Assembly (NCBI GenBank): GCA_007131535.1
Contig: SLQI01000381.1
Span: 1 to 12,932 of the forward strand
Source: Balneolales bacterium
GTDB lineage: Bacteria; Bacteroidota; Rhodothermia; Balneolales; Natronogracilivirgulaceae
Reading direction: 5' to 3'
Length of the DNA stretch: 12,932 nucleotides
Shown: in pieces, positions 4,298 to 12,821 of the stretch
Layout: each line of letters starts with the position of its first letter
Position numbering within the stretch: position 1 is the first letter of the stretch
Translations under genes and position numbers: made by a program
Notes under the pieces: generated by a model
Seen by the model: only the letters and a program-made list of their open reading frames with translations
The model's database searches: none
Told to the model about the DNA's origin: nothing

Positions 4298-7294
4298 TTA
4301 AAACAACCGGTTTACTTGTTCAAGGTTTTCTTCCCGATCCCGGGGAAAGCCGTATTCTTCTCCAACCAGCGTGTCTACAAAGTTGGCTAATTCAAGTGCC
4401 ACATCTTCCTGGTCACTTTCAAAATAGGCTCGCTGAATAACTATGAGATAGCTGATATTACGCGACATCTCCCTGAAGGTTTCCTGGCGCTGTTGCTGCA
4501 GGCGATTTACTCTTCGTTGGAGAGACTCCCGTGGCCGTTCGTCCAGCTCAGCCTGTGAGCGATGAAGTCTTTCTTCCATCTCATTGAGTTCGTCCGCATT
4601 ATGTTTGAGAAGTCGCTCAATGCGCGGGCGAGCTAATTCTGCAATATTGAGAGCCCGATCCGCTTCGCCGAGTTCCATATAGCGGTTAGCGTAACTCAGC
4701 ATTGACCCCGGGCTTCCCTGAATCGTAGTAAACGGAATCCGGTCCTCACCCCAGGCCATCCAATAGGCCGCGCTGTCCGGTTCATCAACATTGAGAAAGG
4801 TATCGGCTTGCTGGTTAAACAATGTGCGGTAATTATCCAGCATTCGGCGAATGTTCTCGTCGAAATAGGCCCGCTCATTGTCTGTCTCCCTGTACCTGAA
4901 GGATTTCAGACGGCTGCCGTGGATGTCGGTATTTACGGCTCCATACACTTCATTATGCCGCTGCGGTACCACACGAAATGCCTTGCCTTCAAGCCGGAAA
5001 TAATTGCGCAGATTGAGCTGACCGTCACGGGCAACGGTAATCGCAAAATAAACAGGACGCACCCACTGATTCGTGCGGATGATATCCAGTGCGACTTCAT
5101 CCTGAACCCGGATCATGTGGCGCCCATCTCCCAGAGGAGTTCCTTCAAACTCCCAGCGCATTTCATCATCAAGCTCATCCAGCGGTACTCCGAAGCCCAT
5201 TTCTTCGGTGTATTCCAAATCGGCGAACTCGGCATCTCGCAATGGGTCATTTTCGAGCAGTTCACCGGGTTCGAAGTCCTCACCTTGCTCCAGTACTGCA
5301 CGCGGCGGCTCTTCCGGCAGGGTGTGGTCAAATGCATGTTTACGCCGATAGAGCATTTCCTTATCTACCGGGACCCGAAATTCCTGAGGTTCATACAGAG
5401 ACGGGGTATCCATTTGGCGCACTTCGGCATCTGTAAAAGACATCGGCACCGGAGGGGCATGGTGACTCCACTGGTTTTTCATTTGCTTGATGTACCAGCG
5501 GGTATTCAACAGGCTGAGATTGACCACCCGTACATCTCTGCGGACTCCTTCAACTTCCTGCAGATACCAAAGCGGGAACGTATCATTATCCCCGTTGGTG
5601 AATATAATTCCGTAAGGCGCAACACTGTTGAGCAGGTTATAAGCGTAATCGGGAGCCACATAACGCAGGCTGCGATCATTGTTGGAGTAGGTCTGGCTGC
5701 CAACCAGCACCGGACCGGCAAGTAAGCAGAGACCAAGCACCGCATAGCCGATAAATTTGTTACTATTTAGGTAATGTTTTATGAGCTCAACCAGCCCGGT
5801 AATACCCAGACCGATCCAGATTGAAAAGGCGAAAAAGGAGCCGGTGTAAGAGTAGTCCCGCTCACGAGGCTGAAATGGAGTCTGGTTCAAATAGACCACA
5901 ATGGCCAGACCGGTTACGACAAAAAGGGTTAGCACACTGAGCGCGCGTTTCCAATCTTTGGTAAAGTGGAAAACCATGCCGATCAACCCGAACAGAAACG
6001 GTAAATAAAAGAAACGGTTGTGGGCCGGATTATCTGAATTCAAACTGGAGCTGAAACCGGAAATCCACGCAGCATCCTGTTCGTCGCTATCCCGCCCTAT
6101 AAAGTTCCAGTTGAAGTAGCGAACATACATGTGACCGACCTGGTAATTCCAGAAAAAAGACCAGTCACTATTGTACTCTCCGTATTTCTGTAAATGGTTG
6201 GGTTGTGAAGAGTGCCGGCGCGGGAAGAAAGATTCCTGATCTCGGTTGATCTGCCCGGTTTGGTCATCAAAAGAGGGGCCGCGCAGTAACGGAACATCTC
6301 CGTATTGCTCACGCTGAAGGAAGCTTACAAAATCATCAATAGTATCCGGGGAGTTCTGGTCAATCGGAGGGTTGGCTTGTGAACGGATATAAATCATCCC
6401 GTAACTTGAATAGCCGATCATAATCATCGCATATCCCACCAGGATGAGGTTGGCCAGACGCATGCCTTTCTTATGCGTGTAATAAATTGCGTACGTCAGC
6501 AGACCTACCACCAGAATTCCAAAAGTGATGGGACCGAACGCGCCTCCGGTTGCCTGCTCAAACGCACCGGCCATCGTAGGCAGCTGGATAATGGTGATCG
6601 GGAAAATCAGAAAGAATATACCGACTATAGTTGCCCCGGCAATTACAAAGCTTTTGGGCTCGAACTCAAACTTCCGGAAATATATGATCAGCCCTACAAA
6701 AAAGATGGCGAGCAAGCTAAGCAGGTGGACTCCGAATGCCAGTCCGAAAATATAGACAATCAGGATCAACCAGCGCTCATTACGCGGGCGGTCGTGGTTC
6801 TCACTCCATTTAAGTACCAGCCAGACGACGAGAGCTGTAAAAGTGAGCGAAAGGGCATAGGTTTCAGCTTCGATGGAAGTAAACCAGTGGCTGTCGGTTA
6901 CAGCGAAGGTCAGCGCGCCGATAAGTGCACCGCCGTACGTGCCGATTTTATCAATAGCAGAATATTGATCCGGATGACCCCGAAATTCACGGATGAGCCG
7001 AACGATGATCAGGTATAACAACATGATGGTAATGGCCGACGCCAACGCGCTCATGAAGTTAATACTGTAGGCCACCCAATCCGTCGCTACAAACATGGAG
7101 AAAACCCGACCTAATAGTAGATAAAGAGGGGTACCCGGCGGGTGCGGGATCTGAAGACCGTAGGCACAGGCAATTCGTTCGCTGCAATCCCAGAAGCTTG
7201 CAGTTGGAGCGAGTGTCAACCAGTAAAGAAATAATGGGATGGCAAAAGCAATTGCTGCAAATATTCGATTAAGGGATTTGTGATCGGTCTGCAT
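4298..7294 (-). CDS. DUF2723 (TMEM260/GT117-like) GT-C membrane glycosyltransferase-like protein
   Basis: The 998-residue product has an N-terminal polytopic membrane half (about residues 10-530, roughly 11-12 helices) and a large C-terminal extracytoplasmic half. The family signature is present as ASFWDCSERIACAYGLQIPH followed by PPGTPLYLLLGR. The likely catalytic or substrate-binding acids are Asp36 and Glu39, and HPPG is at 51-54. FTNGDNDTFPLWYLQ at about 557-572, followed by the VNLSLLN segment, is typical of Bacteroidota/Balneolota DUF2723 proteins. Eukaryotic TMEM260 is an O-mannosyltransferase, so a lipid-linked-sugar-dependent transfer to periplasmic or surface substrates is a reasonable inference; donor and acceptor are unknown. 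Between about 650 and 715 is an Asp/Glu-rich stretch, and about 880-945 is a charged region likely to be coiled coil. It is divergent from the M1 peptidase gene and leads the minus-strand cluster. Confidence 0.88.
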   Translation of the reverse strand: MQTDHKSLNRIFAAIAFAIPLFLYWLTLAPTASFWDCSERIACAYGLQIPHPPGTPLYLLLGRVFSMFVATDWVAYSINFMSALASAITIMLLYLIIVRLIREFRGHPDQYSAIDKIGTYGGALIGALTFAVTDSHWFTSIEAETYALSLTFTALVVWLVLKWSENHDRPRNERWLILIVYIFGLAFGVHLLSLLAIFFVGLIIYFRKFEFEPKSFVIAGATIVGIFFLIFPITIIQLPTMAGAFEQATGGAFGPITFGILVVGLLTYAIYYTHKKGMRLANLILVGYAMIMIGYSSYGMIYIRSQANPPIDQNSPDTIDDFVSFLQREQYGDVPLLRGPSFDDQTGQINRDQESFFPRRHSSQPNHLQKYGEYNSDWSFFWNYQVGHMYVRYFNWNFIGRDSDEQDAAWISGFSSSLNSDNPAHNRFFYLPFLFGLIGMVFHFTKDWKRALSVLTLFVVTGLAIVVYLNQTPFQPRERDYSYTGSFFAFSIWIGLGITGLVELIKHYLNSNKFIGYAVLGLCLLAGPVLVGSQTYSNNDRSLRYVAPDYAYNLLNSVAPYGIIFTNGDNDTFPLWYLQEVEGVRRDVRVVNLSLLNTRWYIKQMKNQWSHHAPPVPMSFTDAEVRQMDTPSLYEPQEFRVPVDKEMLYRRKHAFDHTLPEEPPRAVLEQGEDFEPGELLENDPLRDAEFADLEYTEEMGFGVPLDELDDEMRWEFEGTPLGDGRHMIRVQDEVALDIIRTNQWVRPVYFAITVARDGQLNLRNYFRLEGKAFRVVPQRHNEVYGAVNTDIHGSRLKSFRYRETDNERAYFDENIRRMLDNYRTLFNQQADTFLNVDEPDSAAYWMAWGEDRIPFTTIQGSPGSMLSYANRYMELGEADRALNIAELARPRIERLLKHNADELNEMEERLHRSQAELDERPRESLQRRVNRLQQQRQETFREMSRNISYLIVIQRAYFESDQEDVALELANFVDTLVGEEYGFPRDREENLEQVNRLF

Positions 7295-7396
7295 CCGTGT
7301 GCTATTGTTTATAGAGATGTGGTATATTTATTCGTTCTGTTACGGAAACCGCTAATTATAGTAATACCCAACGGCAAGTTCAAAGTATTTAAGCTC
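7295..7396. promoter_or_regulatory. Divergent promoter region between the DUF2723 gene and the M1 peptidase gene
   Basis: This 102-bp AT-rich gap lies between two divergent start codons and must hold promoters for both unless the peptidase begins further upstream. On the plus strand TATATTTA at 7323-7330 resembles the Bacteroidota -7 element TAnnTTTG, with a TTG at 7305-7307 upstream, although the 15-bp spacing is short. On the minus strand TATAAAC occurs at 7307-7313 close to the DUF2723 start. Neither is a strong match. Confidence 0.3.
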
Positions 7397-9973
7397 ATGC
7401 ATTCCCGAAAGATTAAAAAACCAAGTATTAACGCCTTTAGTATTTTTATTATTTCAATAGTTATATGGGTGCTGCCGTCTTGTTCAGCTATTGATCGCAT
7501 TACGGACCGCGAAGAGATGCTGACCGATGAAGGAATAGCAGAATTGGATGCAAAGATGATGGAAGATCGCTGGGAGATTCCCGAAGGGCCTGTCCAGACC
7601 CTCCGGCCGCGCACCTGGAATCTTGAGCACCAAAAACTATGGGTTCGTTTCGATTTTGGTCACGAACAGGTAATCGGCCGGACCGAACTTTTTCTGACAA
7701 ATCTGCAAAGCGCCAATGACGAGCTTGTGCTGGATGCTAAAACTATGGAGATTAAGCATATCGGGCAGATTGAACCGGGCCGGGACCTGAGTTTTGAGCA
7801 GGATTCCGCCATCGTTACGATCTCACTACCGGAAACCTATGAAAGGGAGGATTCAATATTTATTGAAATCGAATACATCGCCACTCCTCCCGGCCGGGGG
7901 CTTTATTTTGTTGATCCGCGGGGCGAAGATCCATCAAAACCCACGCAAGTCTGGACTCTGGGGCAGCCAGAAGATAACTCTTTTTGGGTGCCGACTATTG
8001 ATCATCCCGCAGAAAGAATGACACAGGAAGTATGGCTCTCGGTACCGGACTCCCTGCAGACGTTATCCAACGGTTCGTTGATTGAAAGCCGAACTGAACC
8101 CGGCGACAGCCTTCGTACCGACTACTGGAGACTGGAGCAGCCGCACGCTCCTTATTTGCTTGCCCTCGCCGTGGGGAATTATCACATTGAAGAACGTTTG
8201 CACGACGGCATTACCATGCGCTATTACACCGAACACCGATATGCCGATTATGTGGATCTGATCTATGAAAATACCGAAGAGATGTTTGATTTCATCCACG
8301 ATCGCATCGACATCCGCTACCCCTGGGGAAGCGTGTACAGTCAGGCCCCGGTGCATGATTATATTGCCGGCGGAATGGAAAACACTACGGCAACCATTCT
8401 GCACGATGGGGTTCAATTTGATCGTCGTGCCTCGCAGGATCGCTCTAACCAGGGCCTGATTATGCATGAAGTCATTCACCATTGGTTCGGAAATCTGGTA
8501 ACCGCCAAAAACTGGGCAAACCTGCCATTAAATGAAGGGTTTGCTAATTACTTCGAAATTCTTTTTCGGGAGTATCTGCAGGGGGAGGATGAGGCGCTTT
8601 GGAAAAATCTGAATTACCGGGAGACGTACTTTAGCGAAGCTGATGAAATGCGGCGTCCGGTGATATGGGATCAGTACACCGAACCTGAGGATATGTATGA
8701 CCGCCACACCTACCAGAAAGCCGGGCAGATTCTTCGCATGCTGCATCATTATTTAGGTGAGGAAACGTGGTGGGCTGCGATTAACACGTATCTGGAGGAA
8801 TTCAGGTATGATGCCGTCGATATTGATGATTTGCAATCGGTTTTTGAACGCGAAGCCGGCGAATCGCTGGAGTGGTTTTTTAATCAGTGGTTTCACGAAC
8901 CCGGTCACCCGGAACTGGAAGTGTATTGGGACAGCACCGCTACAGAGCCGGGCCTCCGTATAAAGCAGGTTCACTCCAGAGAAAAGCAGCCGTTGTTTAC
9001 TCTTGAGGTCGATATTGAACTGCAAACCGAATCCGGAAGTCGAACGGCACGGATTACGGTTGATCAACCCGATTCCCTGTACCGTTTTGATCAGCAAGAT
9101 ATAAAGGATGTAATCATTGATCCGCAGCGTATCCAGTTGGCTGAATATGATGAAAGGGTTGATGAGGAGCGGCTGCTCCGGCGGCTGGAACACGAAAATG
9201 TTGCCGTCCGGGCTGAAACCATCGGACAGTTATACCGGCAGGAGTGGACCGAAGAGATTGAACGGATCGTTCTCGGGATGGCAAGGGGAGACGAGTTCAG
9301 CAACATCCGAAAACTGGCACTGGAATTGCTCCGAAACCGGTCGGCTTCCGATTTGGCGGATCTTGCCATGGAATTGACCTTTCCCGATGAAGAGGCAGGG
9401 GAGGTCAGGATTCAAGCCTTGTATATCCTTGAAGGCAACACTTCTGATGAAGTGCAGGAATTTGTACGCGGAATGACTCGCGATACGAGCTATTATGTCG
9501 CGGCGGAAGCTGTGCAGTTTTACGGCCGGCATTTCCCGGATACCGTGCATGAGGTCGCCCCGGAGTTTATAGAGTCGTATTCCTATCAGGATATCTTCCG
9601 GATTGCCGCAGTAAACGCGCTTACATTTTCGGATCATCCCGAGGCTTTCCGGTTGCTGAAACAGGCCGCACGCCACCATGGAAACCGGGAGTATGTTAAG
9701 ACGGCGCTCTCGGTCCTGCCGGAATTTGCAGAAAAGCATGATTCGGACCAGCAACTGGCCGATTTGTATGTCGATAAGATTACGTCCAGCCCCTATGCCG
9801 ATATCCGAAAAATTTGCTACGAAGGATTGGCGGAAGTAAATGCCGTGAATAAACTCGAATTTCTGAGTTCGAGACTAAATCATATCACGGATGCGCGAGA
9901 GCGTGAGCTGCTGGAGGTGGTAATTGAAAAACTGAAAGAGTCGAAATCAGATTATTCGGATGCAGAACAGTGA
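7397..9973 (+). CDS. M1 family zinc metallopeptidase (aminopeptidase N-like) lipoprotein with HEAT-like C-terminus
   Basis: The product is 858 residues from the ATG at 7397. The frame is open to an ATG at 7280, but that would overlap the divergent gene and bury the export signal. From 7397 there is a basic N-terminus, a hydrophobic helix and a lipobox-like LPSC (26-29), so it is probably lipid-anchored at Cys29; Pro in the lipobox is atypical. An M1 beta-domain (about 75-270) is followed by the substrate-anchoring AGGMEN (325-329), the zinc site HEVIHHWFGN (His357, Glu358, His361) with the third ligand in NEGF (Glu380), and the transition-state Tyr439 in TYQKAG. These positions fit an active aminopeptidase. 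From about 588 to the end the protein is a run of helical pairs (e.g. LLRRLEHENVAVRAETIGQL), HEAT-repeat-like, rather than the usual ERAP-type domain. Likely role: periplasmic or surface peptide digestion. Confidence 0.92.
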   Translation: MHSRKIKKPSINAFSIFIISIVIWVLPSCSAIDRITDREEMLTDEGIAELDAKMMEDRWEIPEGPVQTLRPRTWNLEHQKLWVRFDFGHEQVIGRTELFLTNLQSANDELVLDAKTMEIKHIGQIEPGRDLSFEQDSAIVTISLPETYEREDSIFIEIEYIATPPGRGLYFVDPRGEDPSKPTQVWTLGQPEDNSFWVPTIDHPAERMTQEVWLSVPDSLQTLSNGSLIESRTEPGDSLRTDYWRLEQPHAPYLLALAVGNYHIEERLHDGITMRYYTEHRYADYVDLIYENTEEMFDFIHDRIDIRYPWGSVYSQAPVHDYIAGGMENTTATILHDGVQFDRRASQDRSNQGLIMHEVIHHWFGNLVTAKNWANLPLNEGFANYFEILFREYLQGEDEALWKNLNYRETYFSEADEMRRPVIWDQYTEPEDMYDRHTYQKAGQILRMLHHYLGEETWWAAINTYLEEFRYDAVDIDDLQSVFEREAGESLEWFFNQWFHEPGHPELEVYWDSTATEPGLRIKQVHSREKQPLFTLEVDIELQTESGSRTARITVDQPDSLYRFDQQDIKDVIIDPQRIQLAEYDERVDEERLLRRLEHENVAVRAETIGQLYRQEWTEEIERIVLGMARGDEFSNIRKLALELLRNRSASDLADLAMELTFPDEEAGEVRIQALYILEGNTSDEVQEFVRGMTRDTSYYVAAEAVQFYGRHFPDTVHEVAPEFIESYSYQDIFRIAAVNALTFSDHPEAFRLLKQAARHHGNREYVKTALSVLPEFAEKHDSDQQLADLYVDKITSSPYADIRKICYEGLAEVNAVNKLEFLSSRLNHITDARERELLEVVIEKLKESKSDYSDAEQ

Positions 9974-9981
9974 GGTTATAT

Positions 9982-10020
9982 AAAAAAAGCCCGGCAGGCG
10001 TTCACCCGCGGGCTTTTTAA
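9982..10020. terminator. Bidirectional intrinsic terminator between the M1 peptidase gene and pckA
   Basis: GCCCG at 9989-9993 pairs with CGGGC at 10009-10013, extended by A7 at 9982-9988 against T5 at 10014-10018. The plus strand gives a stem followed by a T run for the peptidase gene, and the minus strand gives the same stem followed by seven T for pckA. It fills the 68-bp gap between the two convergent stop codons. Confidence 0.85.
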
Positions 10021-10041
10021 AAATGGATTTAGCCTGAAGAA

Positions 10042-11640
10042 TTAAATCTTCGGACCTCCTTCGAGGATATCCTTGCTGGCCTGGTCGGCGTATTTCCCGA
10101 AGTTCTTCACGAACATTTCAGCCAGTTCTTTGGCTTTTTGGTCGTAAGCGTTTTGATCTGCCCAGGTGTTTCGGGGGATCAATACCTCATCAGGAACGCC
10201 TTCAACCTGACCGGGAATCTGAAGACCGAATACCGGCTCGGAGGTAAATGAAGCGTTTTCCAGTTCTCCGTCGATTGCGGCATTCAGCATACGGCGGGTG
10301 TACTTGAGATCCATCCGCTCGCCTTCGCCGTGTGGTCCGCCGGTCCATCCGGTATTGACCAACCACACATTGGTATCATGCTTTTCCAGCTTTTCGGCGA
10401 GGAGCTCGGCATATACCGTCGGGTGCATGGGCATGAACGGAGCTCCGAAACAGGCTGAGAAAGTGGCCTGAGGCTCGGTGATGCCGCGCTCTGTTCCGGC
10501 AACTTTAGCCGTGTAGCCACTGATAAAGTGGTACATCGCCTGACCGGTGGTTAGTTTGGATATCGGAGGCAGTACACCGAAAGCATCGGCGGTAAGAAAG
10601 ATAATGTTGTTGGGATGATTGGCTACACCAGTATCGCTGGCATTCGGAATACTGGTAAGCGGGTAGGAGCAGCGGGTGTTTTCGGTAAATTTTCGCGATT
10701 CGAAAATCGGCTCCCTGTTTTCATCCAATTCCACATTCTCAAGGATGGTTCCCGGCATTTCTGTGGTGGCATAAATCAGAGGCTCTTTTTTCGGGGAGAG
10801 ATCAATGGTTTTGGCGTAGCAGCCTCCTTCAAAGTTGAAAATGCCTTTGTCGCTCCAGCCGTGTTCGTCGTCGCCGATCAGGGTTTTGCTTTCATCAGCG
10901 GAAAGCGTGGTTTTACCGGTTCCGGAAAGTCCGAAAAACACGCTGGTATTGCCGTTTTCATCCTCGTTGGCGGAGCAATGCATCGGGAATACCCCGTCCT
11001 GAGGAAGAAGATAATTCATCACCCCGAAAATACCCTTCTTAACTTCGCCGGAGTATAGAGTGCCGCCGATCAGAATGATGCGTTTTTTGAAATTGCAGAC
11101 AATGAACGTCTCGGTTTTGGTGCCATCGGTTGCCGGGTCAGCCTTCAGGTTAGGGGCGGCCAATACCGTGAACTGCGTCCCATGGTTCTTTAGTTCTTCT
11201 TCGGTAGGCCGCACGAACATGTTCCAGGAAAATAAGGCATGGTAAGAGGCTTCGCTGACTACCGTAAGCGGCAGTCGATAATCCGGATCGGCACCGCAAA
11301 ACAGATCCATCACATAAATTTTGCGGTCTTTCAGGTAATCGGTTACTTTTTTGTACAGGTGATCAAACGTTTCTTCCGATATGGGTTGATTGATGCTTCC
11401 CCAGTCCACCTTTTCTTTGGAAGTTTCTTCTTCTACGGTGAACTTATCTTTGGGGGAGCGGCCGGTATACTTGCCGGTCATCACTCTCAGAGCCATATCT
11501 TTGGTCAGCACGCCTTCTTCATTTTTAATAGCATGCTCATAGAGTTCGGTTGGAGTGAGGTTACGAAAAACCGCCGGATGTTTTGAAAGGTCCAAATCTA
11601 AATAATTTTCAGTGTTTACGGGTGCTGTGTCTGTTTTCAT
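10042..11640 (-). CDS. pckA: Phosphoenolpyruvate carboxykinase (ATP)
   Basis: This enzyme converts oxaloacetate plus ATP to phosphoenolpyruvate, ADP and CO2, the first committed step of gluconeogenesis, in the cytosol. From the ATG at 11640 it is 532 residues, normal for the ATP family. The motifs are GRSPKDK with substrate-binding Arg61, LYSGEVKKG with metal Lys202, metal His221 (PMHCSANED), the P-loop GLSGTGKTT (237-245, Lys243) and the kinase-2 motif LIGDDEHGW with metal Asp258. Spacing between these matches E. coli PckA. A GTG two codons upstream (11646) is in frame, but it lies inside AAGGTGACT, which acts as the Shine-Dalgarno for the ATG, so I prefer the ATG. It is transcribed divergently from aguB and converges on the peptidase gene. 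No defect is visible. Confidence 0.97.
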   Translation of the reverse strand: MKTDTAPVNTENYLDLDLSKHPAVFRNLTPTELYEHAIKNEEGVLTKDMALRVMTGKYTGRSPKDKFTVEEETSKEKVDWGSINQPISEETFDHLYKKVTDYLKDRKIYVMDLFCGADPDYRLPLTVVSEASYHALFSWNMFVRPTEEELKNHGTQFTVLAAPNLKADPATDGTKTETFIVCNFKKRIILIGGTLYSGEVKKGIFGVMNYLLPQDGVFPMHCSANEDENGNTSVFFGLSGTGKTTLSADESKTLIGDDEHGWSDKGIFNFEGGCYAKTIDLSPKKEPLIYATTEMPGTILENVELDENREPIFESRKFTENTRCSYPLTSIPNASDTGVANHPNNIIFLTADAFGVLPPISKLTTGQAMYHFISGYTAKVAGTERGITEPQATFSACFGAPFMPMHPTVYAELLAEKLEKHDTNVWLVNTGWTGGPHGEGERMDLKYTRRMLNAAIDGELENASFTSEPVFGLQIPGQVEGVPDEVLIPRNTWADQNAYDQKAKELAEMFVKNFGKYADQASKDILEGGPKI

Positions 11641-11930
11641 AGTCACCTTTTATATTCTGTTTCGGGCAGCATTGCCGCCGGTTGTTAAACAATTATTATT
11701 ATCCACCACATCAAACGAAAACTGCAGTGTGATGAAACCTATTCGGCAGATCGGATATCCGCCGGCCGAATTTTCTTTAAAAGCATTGCATTCTAACTGA
11801 GAACACCGTTCCTTCAATAACTGAAGTCTGATGTTATCAAAATAACTGCCGGTCATAAATCTTGATTCGGGCAGCCATTTCGAAGACTTCGGTCAGCAAA
11901 ATGTATATGGTTCCGGTAGTCTAATTTGCT
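11641..11930. promoter_or_regulatory. Divergent intergenic region between pckA and aguB
   Basis: This 290-bp gap must carry promoters for both genes. It contains the 10-bp palindrome CGGATATCCG at 11752-11761, nested within ATTCGG...CCGAAT arms (11741-11746 and 11766-11771). There are three TAACTG hexamers at 11794, 11818 and 11843, spaced 24 and 25 bp. ACTGAAGTCT at 11820-11829 is complementary, with one G-T, to AGACTTCGGT at 11884-11893, and the near-palindrome CGAAGACTTCG is at 11881-11891. I could not assign promoter boxes with confidence. A 68-codon minus-strand frame (11650-11856) spans part of it but has no supporting features. Confidence 0.45.
11741..11771. repeat. Nested palindrome, candidate operator
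   Basis: ATTCGG and CCGAAT form outer arms around the perfect 10-bp palindrome CGGATATCCG; the two dyads have nearly the same centre. It lies about 100 bp upstream of the pckA ATG and 160 bp upstream of the aguB ATG. A dimeric regulator site is possible, but nothing in the sequence names the factor, and chance palindromes of this size are not rare. Confidence 0.3.
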
Positions 11931-12815
11931 ATGAAGTACAGCTCTACATCGGTTGCGTTAATTCAGCAACACAGTGAACAAACTTACGAAAATAACATCA
12001 AAAAAGCGCTACATTTAATCAAAAAAGCGGTTTCAGAAGGGGGGCGGATTGTCTGTTTGCCGGAACTTTTTTTATCGGATTATTTCTGCAAAGCTTATGA
12101 TGAGCAGCATTTTGATCTCGCCGAACCGGTGCCGGGACCAACCGTGAAAACCATACAAGAAGCGGCCAAGGTGTATGAAGCAGTAATACTGTGTTCGATT
12201 TTTGAAAAAGACGGACCCCTGCATTACAACACGCTCGCTGTTATTGATGCCGATGGCTCCTACCTTGGCAAATACAGAAAAATGCATATACCTGATGATC
12301 CCGGTTTTTATGAGAAGTATTATTTCACTCCGGGGGATCTTGGTTACAAAGTCTTTTCAACCCGCTACGGCCGGGTCGGCACGTTGATTTGCTGGGATCA
12401 GTGGTTTCCGGAAGCGGCCCGGATTACGGCGATGAAAGGGGCGGATATCCTGGTCTATCCAACGGCGATAGCGGCATTGGAGGAGGAGACGGATCAGCAA
12501 CAAAAGGAGTACCACAAAGCGTGGCGTACGATTCAGCAGAGCCATGCTATCGCCAACGGGTGCTATGTTGCCTCCGTAAACCGGGTTGGAGTTGAGGATG
12601 GAATGAAATTCTGGGGCGGATCTTTTGTCGCCGATCCTATGGGAAATGTGACCGCAGAAGCCGGCAGCGAGGAAGAGGTACTGTTATGTGATTGCGACTG
12701 GAATCGGAACGAGCAGGTTCGCCGGGAATGGCCGTTTTTCCGGGATCGCCGGATAGATAGCTATCAGGCGTTAACCGGCCGGTGGACTGCTGATGACTTG
12801 CAGCAGCCGTATTGA
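11931..12815 (+). CDS. aguB: N-carbamoylputrescine amidase
   Basis: AguB hydrolyses N-carbamoylputrescine to putrescine, CO2 and ammonia in the cytosol. The 294-residue product is a complete nitrilase-superfamily enzyme with the catalytic triad Glu45 (CLPELFLSDY), Lys117 (KYRKMHIPDDP) and Cys154 (LICWDQWFPEAAR). The CWDQWFPEAAR signature and the YFCKAYD segment after the first motif are characteristic of AguB rather than other carbon-nitrogen hydrolases. The downstream aguA, 6 bp away, supplies its substrate and confirms the assignment. The ATG start has no obvious Shine-Dalgarno; the next in-frame ATG is far inside the conserved body, so the start is secure. Confidence 0.96.
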   Translation: MKYSSTSVALIQQHSEQTYENNIKKALHLIKKAVSEGGRIVCLPELFLSDYFCKAYDEQHFDLAEPVPGPTVKTIQEAAKVYEAVILCSIFEKDGPLHYNTLAVIDADGSYLGKYRKMHIPDDPGFYEKYYFTPGDLGYKVFSTRYGRVGTLICWDQWFPEAARITAMKGADILVYPTAIAALEEETDQQQKEYHKAWRTIQQSHAIANGCYVASVNRVGVEDGMKFWGGSFVADPMGNVTAEAGSEEEVLLCDCDWNRNEQVRREWPFFRDRRIDSYQALTGRWTADDLQQPY

Positions 12816-12821
12816 GCGAGT

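Noticed and set aside
4808..5725. A 305-codon open frame on the plus strand
   Set aside because: It lies wholly antisense within the DUF2723 gene, whose family motifs are intact, and its translation shows no recognisable domain. It is a by-product of codon composition.
6473..7018. A 181-codon plus-strand open frame
   Set aside because: Antisense to the membrane-helix region of the DUF2723 gene; very polar low-information translation, expected when hydrophobic codons are read in reverse.
7280..7396. N-terminal extension of the M1 peptidase to the ATG at 7280
   Set aside because: It would overlap the divergent DUF2723 start and place about 39 residues before a signal peptide with a lipobox; the ATG at 7397 gives a normal export signal.
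8063..8482. A 139-codon minus-strand open frame, and others antisense to the M1 peptidase
   Set aside because: They overlap the GGMEN and zinc-site region of a clearly real gene and show no domain or spacing evidence.
11650..11856. A 68-codon minus-strand frame between pckA and aguB
   Set aside because: It is in an intergenic region and has four Cys, but no motif or start signal, and it covers the palindromes. I treat it as chance, with some doubt.
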